Assembly (NCBI RefSeq): GCF_039529775.1
Contig: NZ_BAAANL010000004.1
Coordinates: 124,001 to 188,000, forward strand
DNA from: Myceligenerans crystallogenes
GTDB taxonomy: Bacteria; Actinomycetota; Actinomycetes; Actinomycetales; Cellulomonadaceae
DNA: 64,000 nucleotides
Direction of reading: 5' to 3'
In this document: piece by piece, positions 7,961 through 16,002 of the stretch
How positions within the stretch are numbered: the first letter of the stretch is position 1
Layout: each line of letters begins with the position of its first letter
Notes under the pieces: model-generated
Databases searched by the model: none
What the model was told of the DNA's origin: nothing
What the model saw: the letters and a program-made list of their open reading frames with translations, nothing else
Made by a program: the position numbers and the translations under genes

Positions 7961-9439
7961 GTGACCACCGACTCCTTCGTCGCGGCCGGGCTCGAACGCT
8001 ACCTCCGCTCGCGCGGGCGCGAGGGACTCGAGGAGTTCCTCGTGAACAACCCGCTGATGCACCTCAAGATGCACCAGTCGTACGGGGACCTCGTGCTGGA
8101 CGCGCTCCAGCCCGCGACCGTGGAGTTCGGCATCCGGCGGCTCTCGACGCCGCACGTCCAGGTGCTCGCCGCGCTGCTCCGGCTGAACCCGTACGCCACC
8201 CGCGCCGCCGTCGTCGAGCATCTCGCCGAGCTGACCGACGCGCCGGCCGAGCAGGTCGAGGACAAGGTGGTCGAGTCGCTGAACGACCTCATCGGGTACG
8301 CGTACGCGTGGCCGCTGGACGTCGCGCAGGCCCGGTCCGATCCCGACGACGCGCTGCTCGCGGTCAACCCCGGGCTCGACATCGCGATGTTCGCCCGGGT
8401 CGACACGAGCCGGTTCGACGTCGAACCGCCGGAGTTCACGGAGCCCGCCGGTTCTCCCGTGGACGACGACGCCGCCGCGCTCGCCCTGGCCGCCGTGACC
8501 GACGCGGCCCTGTCCGTCTGCCGGCGGCTCGACCTGCGGCCCTTCCCGACCCGCGACACCTCGCCGGACCTACGGGAACAGGACGAGCTGTGCCGCGAGG
8601 CCGGCGTCGACCCGAGGATGGGCGAGCTCGTCACCGGCGTGCTCCAGCTGTACGGCGAGATCGTCTCGGAGGAGACGCCGATCGGGTGCCTGCTCAAGGC
8701 CAACCCGGCCGGGCTGTGGCTGCGGGTGTCGCGGGCGTCGTTCGCGAAGCATCTCGGGAGCCAGTGGTTCCGCGGGTTCGACGTGCCGGAGCTCCCGCTG
8801 AACGCGATCGTCGACGACGTCCCGGACGGCCTGCGGATCCGGTCGGCGGGCGCGCTGCAGCGCTACCTGGAGTGGGCCCACCCGTTCGACGCGTACTGGG
8901 AGGACGCCGACGGCGACGGCGCGCACCATCCGGAAGGGCCGCGCCGGCCGGGCGACGTCGGGCACGGCCCGACGGCGGCCGCGCGGTACCTCGAGATCGC
9001 GACCGCCGTCGGCATGATGCGCGACGGCGCGCTGACGACCTACGGCCGCGCCATGGTCCGGGACCGGGGACTGGCGGGGGTGGCGGTCTCCAGCATGCTC
9101 GGCGGGGACTCCGCGCCGCTGCTCCTGGGCGACGACCTCACGGCGACCGCGATCGCGGAGCTGCCCGCCGAACTCGTCAGGGTGCTCGACCTGGCCGCCG
9201 AACGCCGCCCCGGTGAGGAGACGCCCGTGTGGGTGTTCTCGGAGGACTCGCTGGTGCGGGCCGCCGAGCTCGACCTCCCCCCGCTGGAGGTGCGGCGCGC
9301 GCTGGAGCAGACCGTCCAGGACGAGGTCCCGACGCCGCTCGACGAGCTGATCAGCGCCGTCCACAACGGCGTCCCGGCCGACGACGAGCCGGAGACCCTG
9401 ATGTGGGAGTACCAGATCTCCCGGATCCTCGCCTCGTGA
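7961..9439 (+). CDS. Protein with helicase-associated (XPB/Ssl2 N-terminal-like) C-terminal region
   Basis: From the GTG at 7961 this is 492 residues, acidic and without signal or membrane segments. Residues about 400-490 (LGDDLTATAIAELPAE, VWVFSEDSLVRAAEL, DEVPTPLDELISAV) resemble the winged-helix helicase-associated domain of large actinobacterial DNA-binding proteins. That domain is often called XPB/Ssl2 N-terminal-like. No ATPase motif is present, so it is not itself a helicase. The N-terminal 380 residues are unrecognised. The following gene encodes another multi-HTH protein in the same orientation, suggesting a DNA-related pair. The domain call is from remembered family pattern and is moderate. 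Confidence 0.55.
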   Translation: MTTDSFVAAGLERYLRSRGREGLEEFLVNNPLMHLKMHQSYGDLVLDALQPATVEFGIRRLSTPHVQVLAALLRLNPYATRAAVVEHLAELTDAPAEQVEDKVVESLNDLIGYAYAWPLDVAQARSDPDDALLAVNPGLDIAMFARVDTSRFDVEPPEFTEPAGSPVDDDAAALALAAVTDAALSVCRRLDLRPFPTRDTSPDLREQDELCREAGVDPRMGELVTGVLQLYGEIVSEETPIGCLLKANPAGLWLRVSRASFAKHLGSQWFRGFDVPELPLNAIVDDVPDGLRIRSAGALQRYLEWAHPFDAYWEDADGDGAHHPEGPRRPGDVGHGPTAAARYLEIATAVGMMRDGALTTYGRAMVRDRGLAGVAVSSMLGGDSAPLLLGDDLTATAIAELPAELVRVLDLAAERRPGEETPVWVFSEDSLVRAAELDLPPLEVRRALEQTVQDEVPTPLDELISAVHNGVPADDEPETLMWEYQISRILAS

Positions 9440-9512
9440 CGGGCGTGCCGGAAGCCCCCTGACCGGACCCCACAGGCTGGGGCCTCGAAGTTGTCGCATC
9501 CCTCCAAGGGGA

Positions 9513-9542
9513 TTGCCGGATCAGCCCAGGTCACACTAGGTT
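9513..9542 (+). promoter_or_regulatory. Promoter for the multi-HTH gene
   Basis: TTGCCG (9513-9518) and TAGGTT (9537-9542) are spaced by 18 bases. The ATG at 9550 begins seven bases after the -10, so transcription would start at or beside the initiation codon. No Shine-Dalgarno sequence precedes the ATG, consistent with leaderless translation. Confidence 0.55.
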
Positions 9543-9549
9543 TTTCGGG

Positions 9550-11235
9550 ATGTCCGCCGCGCACACGTCCGTCTCGGCACCCACGTGGTGCGCCCACTTT
9601 CCCTGGCTCCGCCTCCTGGGCCCCGCGGGCGACCCGGACGGTCCCACGCGCTGGGACGAGCCGATCCCCGCCCAGCTGCCGCAGCTCGACGTCCCGCCGA
9701 TCTCGGAGCTGGTCGACGTCGTCGTCGACGACCTGCGCGCCGTGCCCGTCGGCACCCTGTTCCCGCGGATCGACCGGGCGACCCCGCTCCTCGACTGCCA
9801 CGTCCCGCCCAAGCGCGTCGCCCTCCTGGCCCCGCACGGCATCGAGCGCTTCGGCGACCTGGCCGACCGCACCGTCGGCGAGCTCGCCTTCATCCCGCGC
9901 ATGGGGCCGAGCATCGCGCGCAAGACCATCGGCGCGTTCATCCGCACGTCACGGACGCTGCCGCTGACCTCCGCCGCGCCGTCGTCCGCCGCGCCGTCGT
10001 CCGCCGTACCGTCGTCGTCGTCGGCCGCCTCGCCCGACGACGCGGACGTGCCCCGCGCCCGCGCCGCCGTCGGGCACCTCGAGAAGCCGCTGGCCGCACG
10101 GCTCGACTCCGTGATCCGGGCGCTCGACGAGTACTCGCGCGACGTCTTCCTCGCGCGCCGCCTGCCCGCCGAGACGCCCACGTTCGGCGAGATCGCCGCC
10201 CGCTACGGCTACCCCGACACCCGGGTCGCCACGAGCGACGCCCGCACCGCCCGCCTCGTGCGCGACGCGGTCGTCAGCCCCGTGCTGCGGCAGGCCCTCG
10301 ACGCCGTCATCCCCGAGCCGGGCGCCACGCTCCCCCTCGGCGACCTCCTCGCCGCGATCCCCGGCCTCACCGACCTCGTGCCCGCCTTCGACGGCCGGCC
10401 CGCCTGGACCCTGGTCGCGGACCTCACCGGCGCCTTCGTCGTCGAGGACGACGTCGTCCGGAACACCGTCCCGCCGCCGGCGCCGCCCCGGCCCGTCACC
10501 CGCCACGAACTCGTCGCCGCGGTCCTCGCCCGAGCGGCGGAACCCCTCGAACCGGGCGAGATCTACCGGTTGCTCACCGAGACCGGCACCCCGCTGCGCA
10601 CGAGCGCCGTGAACAGCACCCTGACGAACTCGGACCTGTTCGTCCGCGTCGACCGGCGGCGCTGGGCGCTGGCGGCCTGGAAGCCGGAGCGCCTCTACAC
10701 CGGCACGCGCGACGTGATGCGCCGCATCCTCCTCGAGTCCGGCGACGGCGAGCTGCCGCTCGCCCGCCTCGCGGCCCGCATCCAGGCCGAGTACGACGTC
10801 GCGCCCGCGACCGTGCGGCACTACGCGAAGCGCCCGCCGTTCGAGCTGGCCGACGGCGTCGTCCGGTTCACCGGCGGGACGTACCGCGGCGCCCGGCAGC
10901 CGCAGGGCATGTCGCTCGGCGCCTCGCGCCGGATGGTGCGGCGCGCCGACGGCTGGGCGTACCAGGTCGTCGTCTGGAATCCGGCGAAGCGGCAGCGCGG
11001 GCTCGCCGTGCCGAACGCCGTGCACACGATCCTGCCGCCGGTGGCGGAGGACGGGACGGTCGAGCTGCCGTCGCGGCTGGGGCCGCAGCGGGTGCTGGCG
11101 TCGTGGGACCGGCTGCGCCTCGCACCGATCGAGCGGTTCGTCGCGGACCTGGGGCTGCGTCAGGGCGACCGCGCCTGGGTGATCTTCAAGGACGACGGCA
11201 CCTTCGACGTCGAACGCGCGGACGCACCGGGATGA
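9550..11235 (+). CDS. Multi-domain DNA-binding protein: HhH, sigma-region-4-like HTH, HARE-like winged helix
   Basis: The 561-residue protein has a helix-hairpin-helix-like element near residues 96-135 (GIERFGDLADRTVGELAFIPRMGPSIARKTIG), reminiscent of RNA polymerase alpha-CTD. A Ser/Ala linker follows. Residues 185-240 (VIRALDEYSRDVFLARR, TFGEIAARYGY) resemble sigma region 4. Residues 315-375 (HELVAAVLARAAEPLEPGEIYRLLTET) resemble a HARE-HTH winged helix, and a second such segment follows at about 385-435. A role in transcription or chromosome-associated DNA recognition is likely but unproven. It is probably read from its own leaderless promoter, 110 bp after the helicase-associated gene. 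No catalytic motif was seen. Confidence 0.55.
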   Translation: MSAAHTSVSAPTWCAHFPWLRLLGPAGDPDGPTRWDEPIPAQLPQLDVPPISELVDVVVDDLRAVPVGTLFPRIDRATPLLDCHVPPKRVALLAPHGIERFGDLADRTVGELAFIPRMGPSIARKTIGAFIRTSRTLPLTSAAPSSAAPSSAVPSSSSAASPDDADVPRARAAVGHLEKPLAARLDSVIRALDEYSRDVFLARRLPAETPTFGEIAARYGYPDTRVATSDARTARLVRDAVVSPVLRQALDAVIPEPGATLPLGDLLAAIPGLTDLVPAFDGRPAWTLVADLTGAFVVEDDVVRNTVPPPAPPRPVTRHELVAAVLARAAEPLEPGEIYRLLTETGTPLRTSAVNSTLTNSDLFVRVDRRRWALAAWKPERLYTGTRDVMRRILLESGDGELPLARLAARIQAEYDVAPATVRHYAKRPPFELADGVVRFTGGTYRGARQPQGMSLGASRRMVRRADGWAYQVVVWNPAKRQRGLAVPNAVHTILPPVAEDGTVELPSRLGPQRVLASWDRLRLAPIERFVADLGLRQGDRAWVIFKDDGTFDVERADAPG

Positions 11236-11378
11236 CCTGCGCAGCTGCGTGAAGGGACGCGCGCAGTTGAGAAGAAGCTGTGCAGTTCACAGGTATTTCC
11301 CCAGGCCCACAACCTTTCGGGGCGCAGTCTCGTCGTGAGTGGCGAATGCGTCATCACCCAACCCCCCGGAGGTTGTTC

Positions 11379-13121
11379 ATGAACAAGCGAATGTCGTCCA
11401 GGAGCCGGCTCACAGCCGTCGGCCTGGCCGGCGTCATGGCGCTCGGGCTGTCCGCGGCCCAGCTGACCGGCGCCTCGGCGGCCGAGGATGCCGCGGCGCC
11501 CGCCGCAGCCCCGGAGAGCGACCTGAAGATCATGGGTCCCAAGAACGTCGACGCCTACGCCTACCCCGGCGAGAACTTCGCGTTCCTCGACTCGGCGCGC
11601 TATCTCGCGGCGCCCGAGCTCGGCTACGAGTTCGCCACCCAGCGCACCTCGTACGGCGCGACGCCCGTGATGACCGTGACGACCGTCGACGGCAAGCAGC
11701 GGGGCAAGACGGTCACCGTCCCGCAGGAGCTCGTCGACGGGATGAACGGCCTCAAGGACGGCCTGCGCGTCAAGATCGTCAACTCGCAGGGCAAGGTGCT
11801 CTTCGACGACAAGCGCACGCTCTGCACCGGCGGTTACGACACGCAGCGCGTGGCGCCGACCGGCCCGGGCGAGCCGAGCTACCCCACGTGGTGCGGCGGT
11901 GACTGGTTCACGCGGTCGGTGGTGTTCGGCATCGACCAGGGCTGGGCCGCGAACCTCGACGCGTTCGTCGACCTCAACGGCGTGAAGATCGGCCACAAGC
12001 TCACCATGACGACGGCGATCACCAAGCCGGTCGCCCAGTTCCTCGGGATTCCCGAGGACCAGCGGGTGCTCAAGCAGAAGGTCACCGTGCGCAACGCGTG
12101 CACGTCCTACGAGTGGGGCTGCGAAGGCATGGCCGGCGAGCCCCGGGAGGGCTTCAGCACCGTGGGTGCCGACGTCGCCGAGCTGATGCAGGACGTCTCC
12201 CCGGAGACCGCCGCCATGGGCGGCATCCAGGACCCGGGCGTCGCGGAGCGCACCCCGAACCTGTTCCTGGTGGACGAGCTCGAGGCCGAGGCCGACGCGA
12301 AGGCCAGCAGGGAACCCGGCACCAACGGCGCCGCCCCGAAGGTCGCGGCCCCGAAGGCCGACACGCTGCCTGACCTCGTCGCCGAGCCCGCCTGGTCCGT
12401 CGGCGCGGAGCGCCAGGGCGGCAAGGACCGCCTGACCTTCAACGCGCACGAGTGGAACGCCGGCCCGGCCCCGCTGGTCGTGGAGGGCTTCCGCCGGCCG
12501 AACAGCGCCGTCATGGACGCCTACCAGTTCTTCTACGAGGAGGGCGAGCAGGTCGCCAGCGCGAAGACCGGCACCATGAAGTTCCACGCGGCGCCGGGCC
12601 ACAACCACTGGCACTTCCTCGACTTCGCCCAGTACGACCTGGTCAAGACCAACGGTGACCTCGTCACCTCCAGCGGCAAGCAGTCCTGGTGCCTGGTGCC
12701 GACCAACGCGGTCGACATGCTCGCCGAGGGCGCCGTGTGGCGGCCCGAGTCGATCGGCCTGGACAGCGCCTGCGGCGGGAAGGAAGCCACCTGGATGCGC
12801 GAGACCCTGCCCGTGGGCTGGGGCGACACGTACTCCCAGTACCAGACCGAGGCGTTCGACCTCACCGGTGTCCCCAACGGCACCTACAAGATCCGCATCA
12901 CGGTGAACCCGAACGGCAACCTGCACGAGGTGACCGCGGACAACAACGTGAGCCACCGCAAGGTGATCCTCGGCGGCAAGCCGGGCGCCCGCACGGTCAA
13001 GGTCCCGAAGATCGACGGGGTCGACACCGAGCTGTACGCCGAGATGGCGTTCGAGGCGGACACGGCCCGCGCGGCCGTGGGGACGACGACGTCGTCCACC
13101 ACGCTGTCGCACGACCACTGA
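11379..13121 (+). CDS. Secreted lysyl-oxidase-like copper protein
   Basis: Of the 580 residues, the first 34 form a signal peptide (basic MNKRMSSRSR, hydrophobic core, cleavage after SASA). The C-terminal half contains GHNHWHFLDFAQYDL, with H408, H410 and H412. This is the copper-binding signature of the lysyl oxidase family (Pfam Lysyl_oxidase), and conserved Cys residues and WCLVPTNAVDM follow it. Known LOX enzymes oxidatively deaminate lysine side chains; bacterial members are little studied and the substrate is unknown. The N-terminal 340 residues are an extra region without a recognised domain. GGAGG at 11368-11372 sets the ATG. A strong hairpin follows the gene. Confidence 0.82.
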   Translation: MNKRMSSRSRLTAVGLAGVMALGLSAAQLTGASAAEDAAAPAAAPESDLKIMGPKNVDAYAYPGENFAFLDSARYLAAPELGYEFATQRTSYGATPVMTVTTVDGKQRGKTVTVPQELVDGMNGLKDGLRVKIVNSQGKVLFDDKRTLCTGGYDTQRVAPTGPGEPSYPTWCGGDWFTRSVVFGIDQGWAANLDAFVDLNGVKIGHKLTMTTAITKPVAQFLGIPEDQRVLKQKVTVRNACTSYEWGCEGMAGEPREGFSTVGADVAELMQDVSPETAAMGGIQDPGVAERTPNLFLVDELEAEADAKASREPGTNGAAPKVAAPKADTLPDLVAEPAWSVGAERQGGKDRLTFNAHEWNAGPAPLVVEGFRRPNSAVMDAYQFFYEEGEQVASAKTGTMKFHAAPGHNHWHFLDFAQYDLVKTNGDLVTSSGKQSWCLVPTNAVDMLAEGAVWRPESIGLDSACGGKEATWMRETLPVGWGDTYSQYQTEAFDLTGVPNGTYKIRITVNPNGNLHEVTADNNVSHRKVILGGKPGARTVKVPKIDGVDTELYAEMAFEADTARAAVGTTTSSTTLSHDH

Positions 13122-13145
13122 CGACAACCTCTGACCGGTAGTTCC

Positions 13146-13189
13146 ACGGACGACGACGGTGCGGCTCACCCCGCGCCGTCGTCGTCCGT
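13146..13189. terminator. Terminator after the lysyl-oxidase-like gene
   Basis: ACGGACGACGACGG and CCGTCGTCGTCCGT form a 14-bp perfect stem with a GC-rich inner loop. It begins 25 bp after the stop codon and ends about 60 bp before the next gene. Confidence 0.7.
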
Positions 13190-13213
13190 TGTCGTCGGTC
13201 CCGGGGACCTGGT

Positions 13214-13243
13214 GTGACAGCGGCACGCCGGCTCCCCTAACCT
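13214..13243 (+). promoter_or_regulatory. Promoter of the lipoprotein gene
   Basis: GTGACA (13214-13219) and TAACCT (13238-13243) are 18 bases apart. The ATG at 13251 is seven bases past the -10 and has no Shine-Dalgarno sequence, so a leaderless transcript is predicted. Confidence 0.55.
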
Positions 13244-13250
13244 CACCCGC

Positions 13251-14816
13251 ATGAGGAGAGCACTCGCGCTGGTCCCGGTCGTCGCCCTGCTCATGGCCGG
13301 TTGTTCCTGGTCCCTGGTGCCGGAAGTCACCGTCAGCGAGCCTCCCGAGGAGGAGCAGGTGGCGCCCGCCGAGATCCTGACGGGCGAGCCGGTGGAGCCG
13401 GTGTGGCGCCTGGAGGGCAAGCCCGTGGGGCAGCCGGTGGCGGTCGACGGCGTCGTCGTCGCGATCGTCGTGGCCCGGCAGGACGAGATGGACGTCGTCG
13501 GGATCGACGCGAAGTACGGCGACGAGCTGTGGCGCTTCCCGTACAGCCCCGGCAGGTTCGGGACCGGCGAGGTGCATCCGCTGGTGACGGCGTCGCGCGA
13601 GGAGAAGCAGTACGTCGTCTTCCAGCGGGCCGGGCAGGATCTCGGCAAGGGTTCCGGGTTCACGCTGCCGCTCGTGGCGGTGGATCCGGTCTCCGGCGAG
13701 AAGGTGGCGGAGTCGAGGCCGCTGGAGCTCCCGGCGCCGCTGCGCACCTGCCCGGACGGGATCGACGCGTGCGTGCCGATCGAGCACGAGCGGGACGAGA
13801 ACGGGCTCGAGCTGCCCTCGAAGTACCTGCGGCTGGACCTGTCGGGGCTGGAGCTCCGGGAGGTCGGGCCGATCTCGGCGTCGTACCCGCCGGGGGCGTC
13901 CGAGCTCGCGCCGGGCGAGCTGTACTGGCGGCCGGAGGCGCAGGGCCCGGGCGTCGTCGGGCGGATGGACACCGCCGATCCGCTGTGGGAGGTCCCGGTC
14001 GCCGACGCGTTCGGCGAGGGGTTCTCGCCGCGGTTCGGCAGCAGCCTGCGGTACGACGAGGAGAACGCGCTCTTCTACGGCGGGCTCGCGCAGGGCACGC
14101 CGGCCGATCGGGCGGCGTACGACCAGGGGCGCACGCTCGACGTCGACCTCGGCAAGAACGTCGAGGCCGGGATCGACGCCGAGTCGGGCGAGGTGCTGTG
14201 GACGCAGGAGGGCGTGTCCTCGGCCTGCGGGCTGGGCGCGCGGCCGCTGGCCGCCGAGACGCTGGAGCCCGGCAAGCCGTGGATGCCGGCGCAGCCGGTG
14301 TGGTGCCGGCTGCTGGGCACGGAGCAGCGCAGCAAGGCGGACGGCTGGACGCGCTCGGTCACGAAGCTCTCGATCGAGCGCTTCGACCTGGGCACGGGCG
14401 TCGCGGAGTGGACCGTGGACGTGGACCTCGCCGAGGGCGACCGGCTCCTGAGCGGCGACGACCTCGGGCCCGGCGAGCACGAGGTCCTCGTCGCGGGCGG
14501 CCGCGTGGTCCGCACCCCGGCGCAGGAATGGCGCCTGGTCACGTTCGCGGACGGCACGCAGCACGAGATCCCGGAGGGCTTCGCCTTCCTCTGCAAGGGC
14601 CGCGGCGAGGACCTGCGGTACGGCTACGCCGTCCCCTTCGAGGGCGGATCCCCGACGACGACGGTCGCGCCGTTCCCCTACCCCTGCACGGCCGACGGCG
14701 AGCCGACGACGAACCAGCTCACCCGGGGTGCGGTCCAGGCGGGCGCCATCGACGCCGGGAGCGGGCGGTATGTCTACGCCACGGCGGACGGTCTGCTCGG
14801 CTACGACTTCGAGTGA
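13251..14816 (+). CDS. Lipoprotein with PQQ-like beta-propeller character
   Basis: The 521-residue product begins MRRALALVPVVALLMAGCSW: a short lipoprotein signal with lipobox LMAGC, so Cys18 should be lipidated on the outer face of the membrane. The mature part shows repeated Trp/Gly-rich strands (VWRLEGKPVGQPVAVDG, GIDAKYGDELWRFPY, GIDAESGEVLWTQEG, GTGVAEWTVDVD). These look like the AxDxxxGxxxW motifs of PQQ-type propellers, though weakly conserved. No catalytic or PQQ-ligand set is evident, so a scaffold or sensor role is as likely as enzymatic activity. Confidence 0.7.
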   Translation: MRRALALVPVVALLMAGCSWSLVPEVTVSEPPEEEQVAPAEILTGEPVEPVWRLEGKPVGQPVAVDGVVVAIVVARQDEMDVVGIDAKYGDELWRFPYSPGRFGTGEVHPLVTASREEKQYVVFQRAGQDLGKGSGFTLPLVAVDPVSGEKVAESRPLELPAPLRTCPDGIDACVPIEHERDENGLELPSKYLRLDLSGLELREVGPISASYPPGASELAPGELYWRPEAQGPGVVGRMDTADPLWEVPVADAFGEGFSPRFGSSLRYDEENALFYGGLAQGTPADRAAYDQGRTLDVDLGKNVEAGIDAESGEVLWTQEGVSSACGLGARPLAAETLEPGKPWMPAQPVWCRLLGTEQRSKADGWTRSVTKLSIERFDLGTGVAEWTVDVDLAEGDRLLSGDDLGPGEHEVLVAGGRVVRTPAQEWRLVTFADGTQHEIPEGFAFLCKGRGEDLRYGYAVPFEGGSPTTTVAPFPYPCTADGEPTTNQLTRGAVQAGAIDAGSGRYVYATADGLLGYDFE

Positions 14817-14914
14817 CGGGGATCCCGGGCGGTGGGCATCTCGGGGGACGGCACGGCGGCGGTGCGGCGCCACGGCGTCGTGACAATTCGGTCCGGGTCC
14901 GTGAGGCTGGGGGC

Positions 14915-15505
14915 ATGAGGACCGACCGGGATCCGCTGGACTCCCTTGACTGGCCGTTTCGTACCGAGCGCCTGACGATTCGCCGCTGTGCCGCCGGGGA
15001 TCTCCGCGAGATGTGGCGGTACCGGCACCTCGCGGAGACGACGAGGTGGACCCCTCTGGACCCCGTCGACGTGGACCACTGGGAGTCCTACATGAGCGAC
15101 CCCGGCCGGCTCGCGCGCACGCTGGTGATCGAGCAGGACGGCGTCGTCGTCGGCGATCTCATGCTGACCGTGCAGGACTCGTGGGCACAGCGCGAGGTCG
15201 CCGAGCGGGCCCGTGGCACCATGGCCGAGCTCGGCTGGAGCCTGGACCCGGCCCGGTCCGGCCAGGGGATCGCGACCGAGGCCGTGCGCGAGCTGATCCG
15301 GATCTGCTTCGAGGACCTGGGCCTGCGCCGCGTCATCGCCCAGGCGTTCGCCGACAACGAGCGCTCGTGGCGGCTCATGGAACGCGTCGGCATGCGGCGC
15401 GAGCTGTACACCCGCAAGGATTCCCTGCACCGGGACCTCGGCTGGCTGGACGGCGTGTCCTACGGCTTGCTCGCCGAGGAATGGTCCGCGAATGACCAAT
15501 GCTGA
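14915..15505 (+). CDS. GNAT-family N-acetyltransferase
   Basis: A 196-residue RimJ/RimL-like acetyltransferase. It opens RTERLTIRRCAAGDLREMWRYR and has the acetyl-CoA loop LDPARSGQGIATEAVRELIRICF, followed by the family's AFADNERSWRLMERVGMRRE. It transfers acetyl from acetyl-CoA to an amine of an unknown acceptor. The ATG at 14915 gives the normal N-terminus. It is separated from the convergent queD-like gene by a bidirectional hairpin. Confidence 0.9.
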   Translation: MRTDRDPLDSLDWPFRTERLTIRRCAAGDLREMWRYRHLAETTRWTPLDPVDVDHWESYMSDPGRLARTLVIEQDGVVVGDLMLTVQDSWAQREVAERARGTMAELGWSLDPARSGQGIATEAVRELIRICFEDLGLRRVIAQAFADNERSWRLMERVGMRRELYTRKDSLHRDLGWLDGVSYGLLAEEWSANDQC

Positions 15506-15550
15506 CTGCGATTTACGTCGGCGGTGGCTCTGGCGCTACGGTGAGAGGGT

Positions 15551-15595
15551 AGCCCGCTGCCTCAGCATTCCCCCTTGCTACTGAGGCGGCGGGCT
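15551..15595. terminator. Bidirectional hairpin between the GNAT and queD-like genes
   Basis: AGCCCGCTGCCTCAG and CTGAGGCGGCGGGCT pair over 15 positions with one G-U/C-A exception, loop about 15 bases. Genes on both sides converge on it. Confidence 0.65.
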
Positions 15596-15608
15596 GCGTC
15601 TTCCGCAT

Positions 15609-15995
15609 TCAGCGTTCCCCCGGGCGGTAGACCGCGGACGTCTTGGGCGTCTCGTCGACCCGGACGGCCGTCAACTCGGGCAGACGCGTTTTCCACAGGT
15701 CGAAGATCCATGTGCACAAGTTCTCGGCCGTGGGAGCAGACCCCCCCCCCATGGCCTCGTTCATCGCCTCATTGAGGTGACGGTGGTCGAGGGTGTCGTC
15801 GATCCAGCGCTTGAACGCGTCCAGCTCACGGTAGTCACGGACGAAGCCCGGCCCCTTCAGATCCTCCTTGCGGGCCGACAGCTCCAGCGCGACGACGTAG
15901 TTGTGCCCATGCATACGCGCACACGGATGCCAGGTCGGCAGGCCCTCGATGACGTGGCTGGCCGAGAAGTGGAATTCCTTGGTGATCCTCAGCAT
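15609..15995 (-). CDS. queD: QueD-like 6-carboxytetrahydropterin synthase / 6-pyruvoyl-tetrahydropterin synthase homologue
   Basis: From the ATG at 15995 the protein is 128 residues, the usual QueD size. Zinc ligands H14, H29 and H31 (FSASH, HGHNY), the catalytic C25, the D70-H71 pair (LDHRHLN) and E115 all align with the classical enzyme. It should therefore be an active T-fold pterin enzyme. A longer start at 16043 would overlap the upstream ATPase gene and adds a poorly conserved leader. The stop-to-start gap to the ATPase is seven bases, so the two form an operon. No queC, queE, queF or folE is present here. Ten consecutive G bases (15741-15750 as C on the plus strand) encode part of M82-GGG, a possible slippage tract. 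Confidence 0.85.
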   Translation of the reverse strand: MLRITKEFHFSASHVIEGLPTWHPCARMHGHNYVVALELSARKEDLKGPGFVRDYRELDAFKRWIDDTLDHRHLNEAMNEAMGGGSAPTAENLCTWIFDLWKTRLPELTAVRVDETPKTSAVYRPGER

Positions 15996-16002
15996 GGCGG
16001 AT

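Noticed and set aside
11160..14873. 1237-codon minus-strand frame opposite the lysyl-oxidase-like and lipoprotein genes
   Set aside because: Arg/His/Leu/Gly-rich shadow lacking any motif; the plus-strand genes have signal peptides, terminators and domains.
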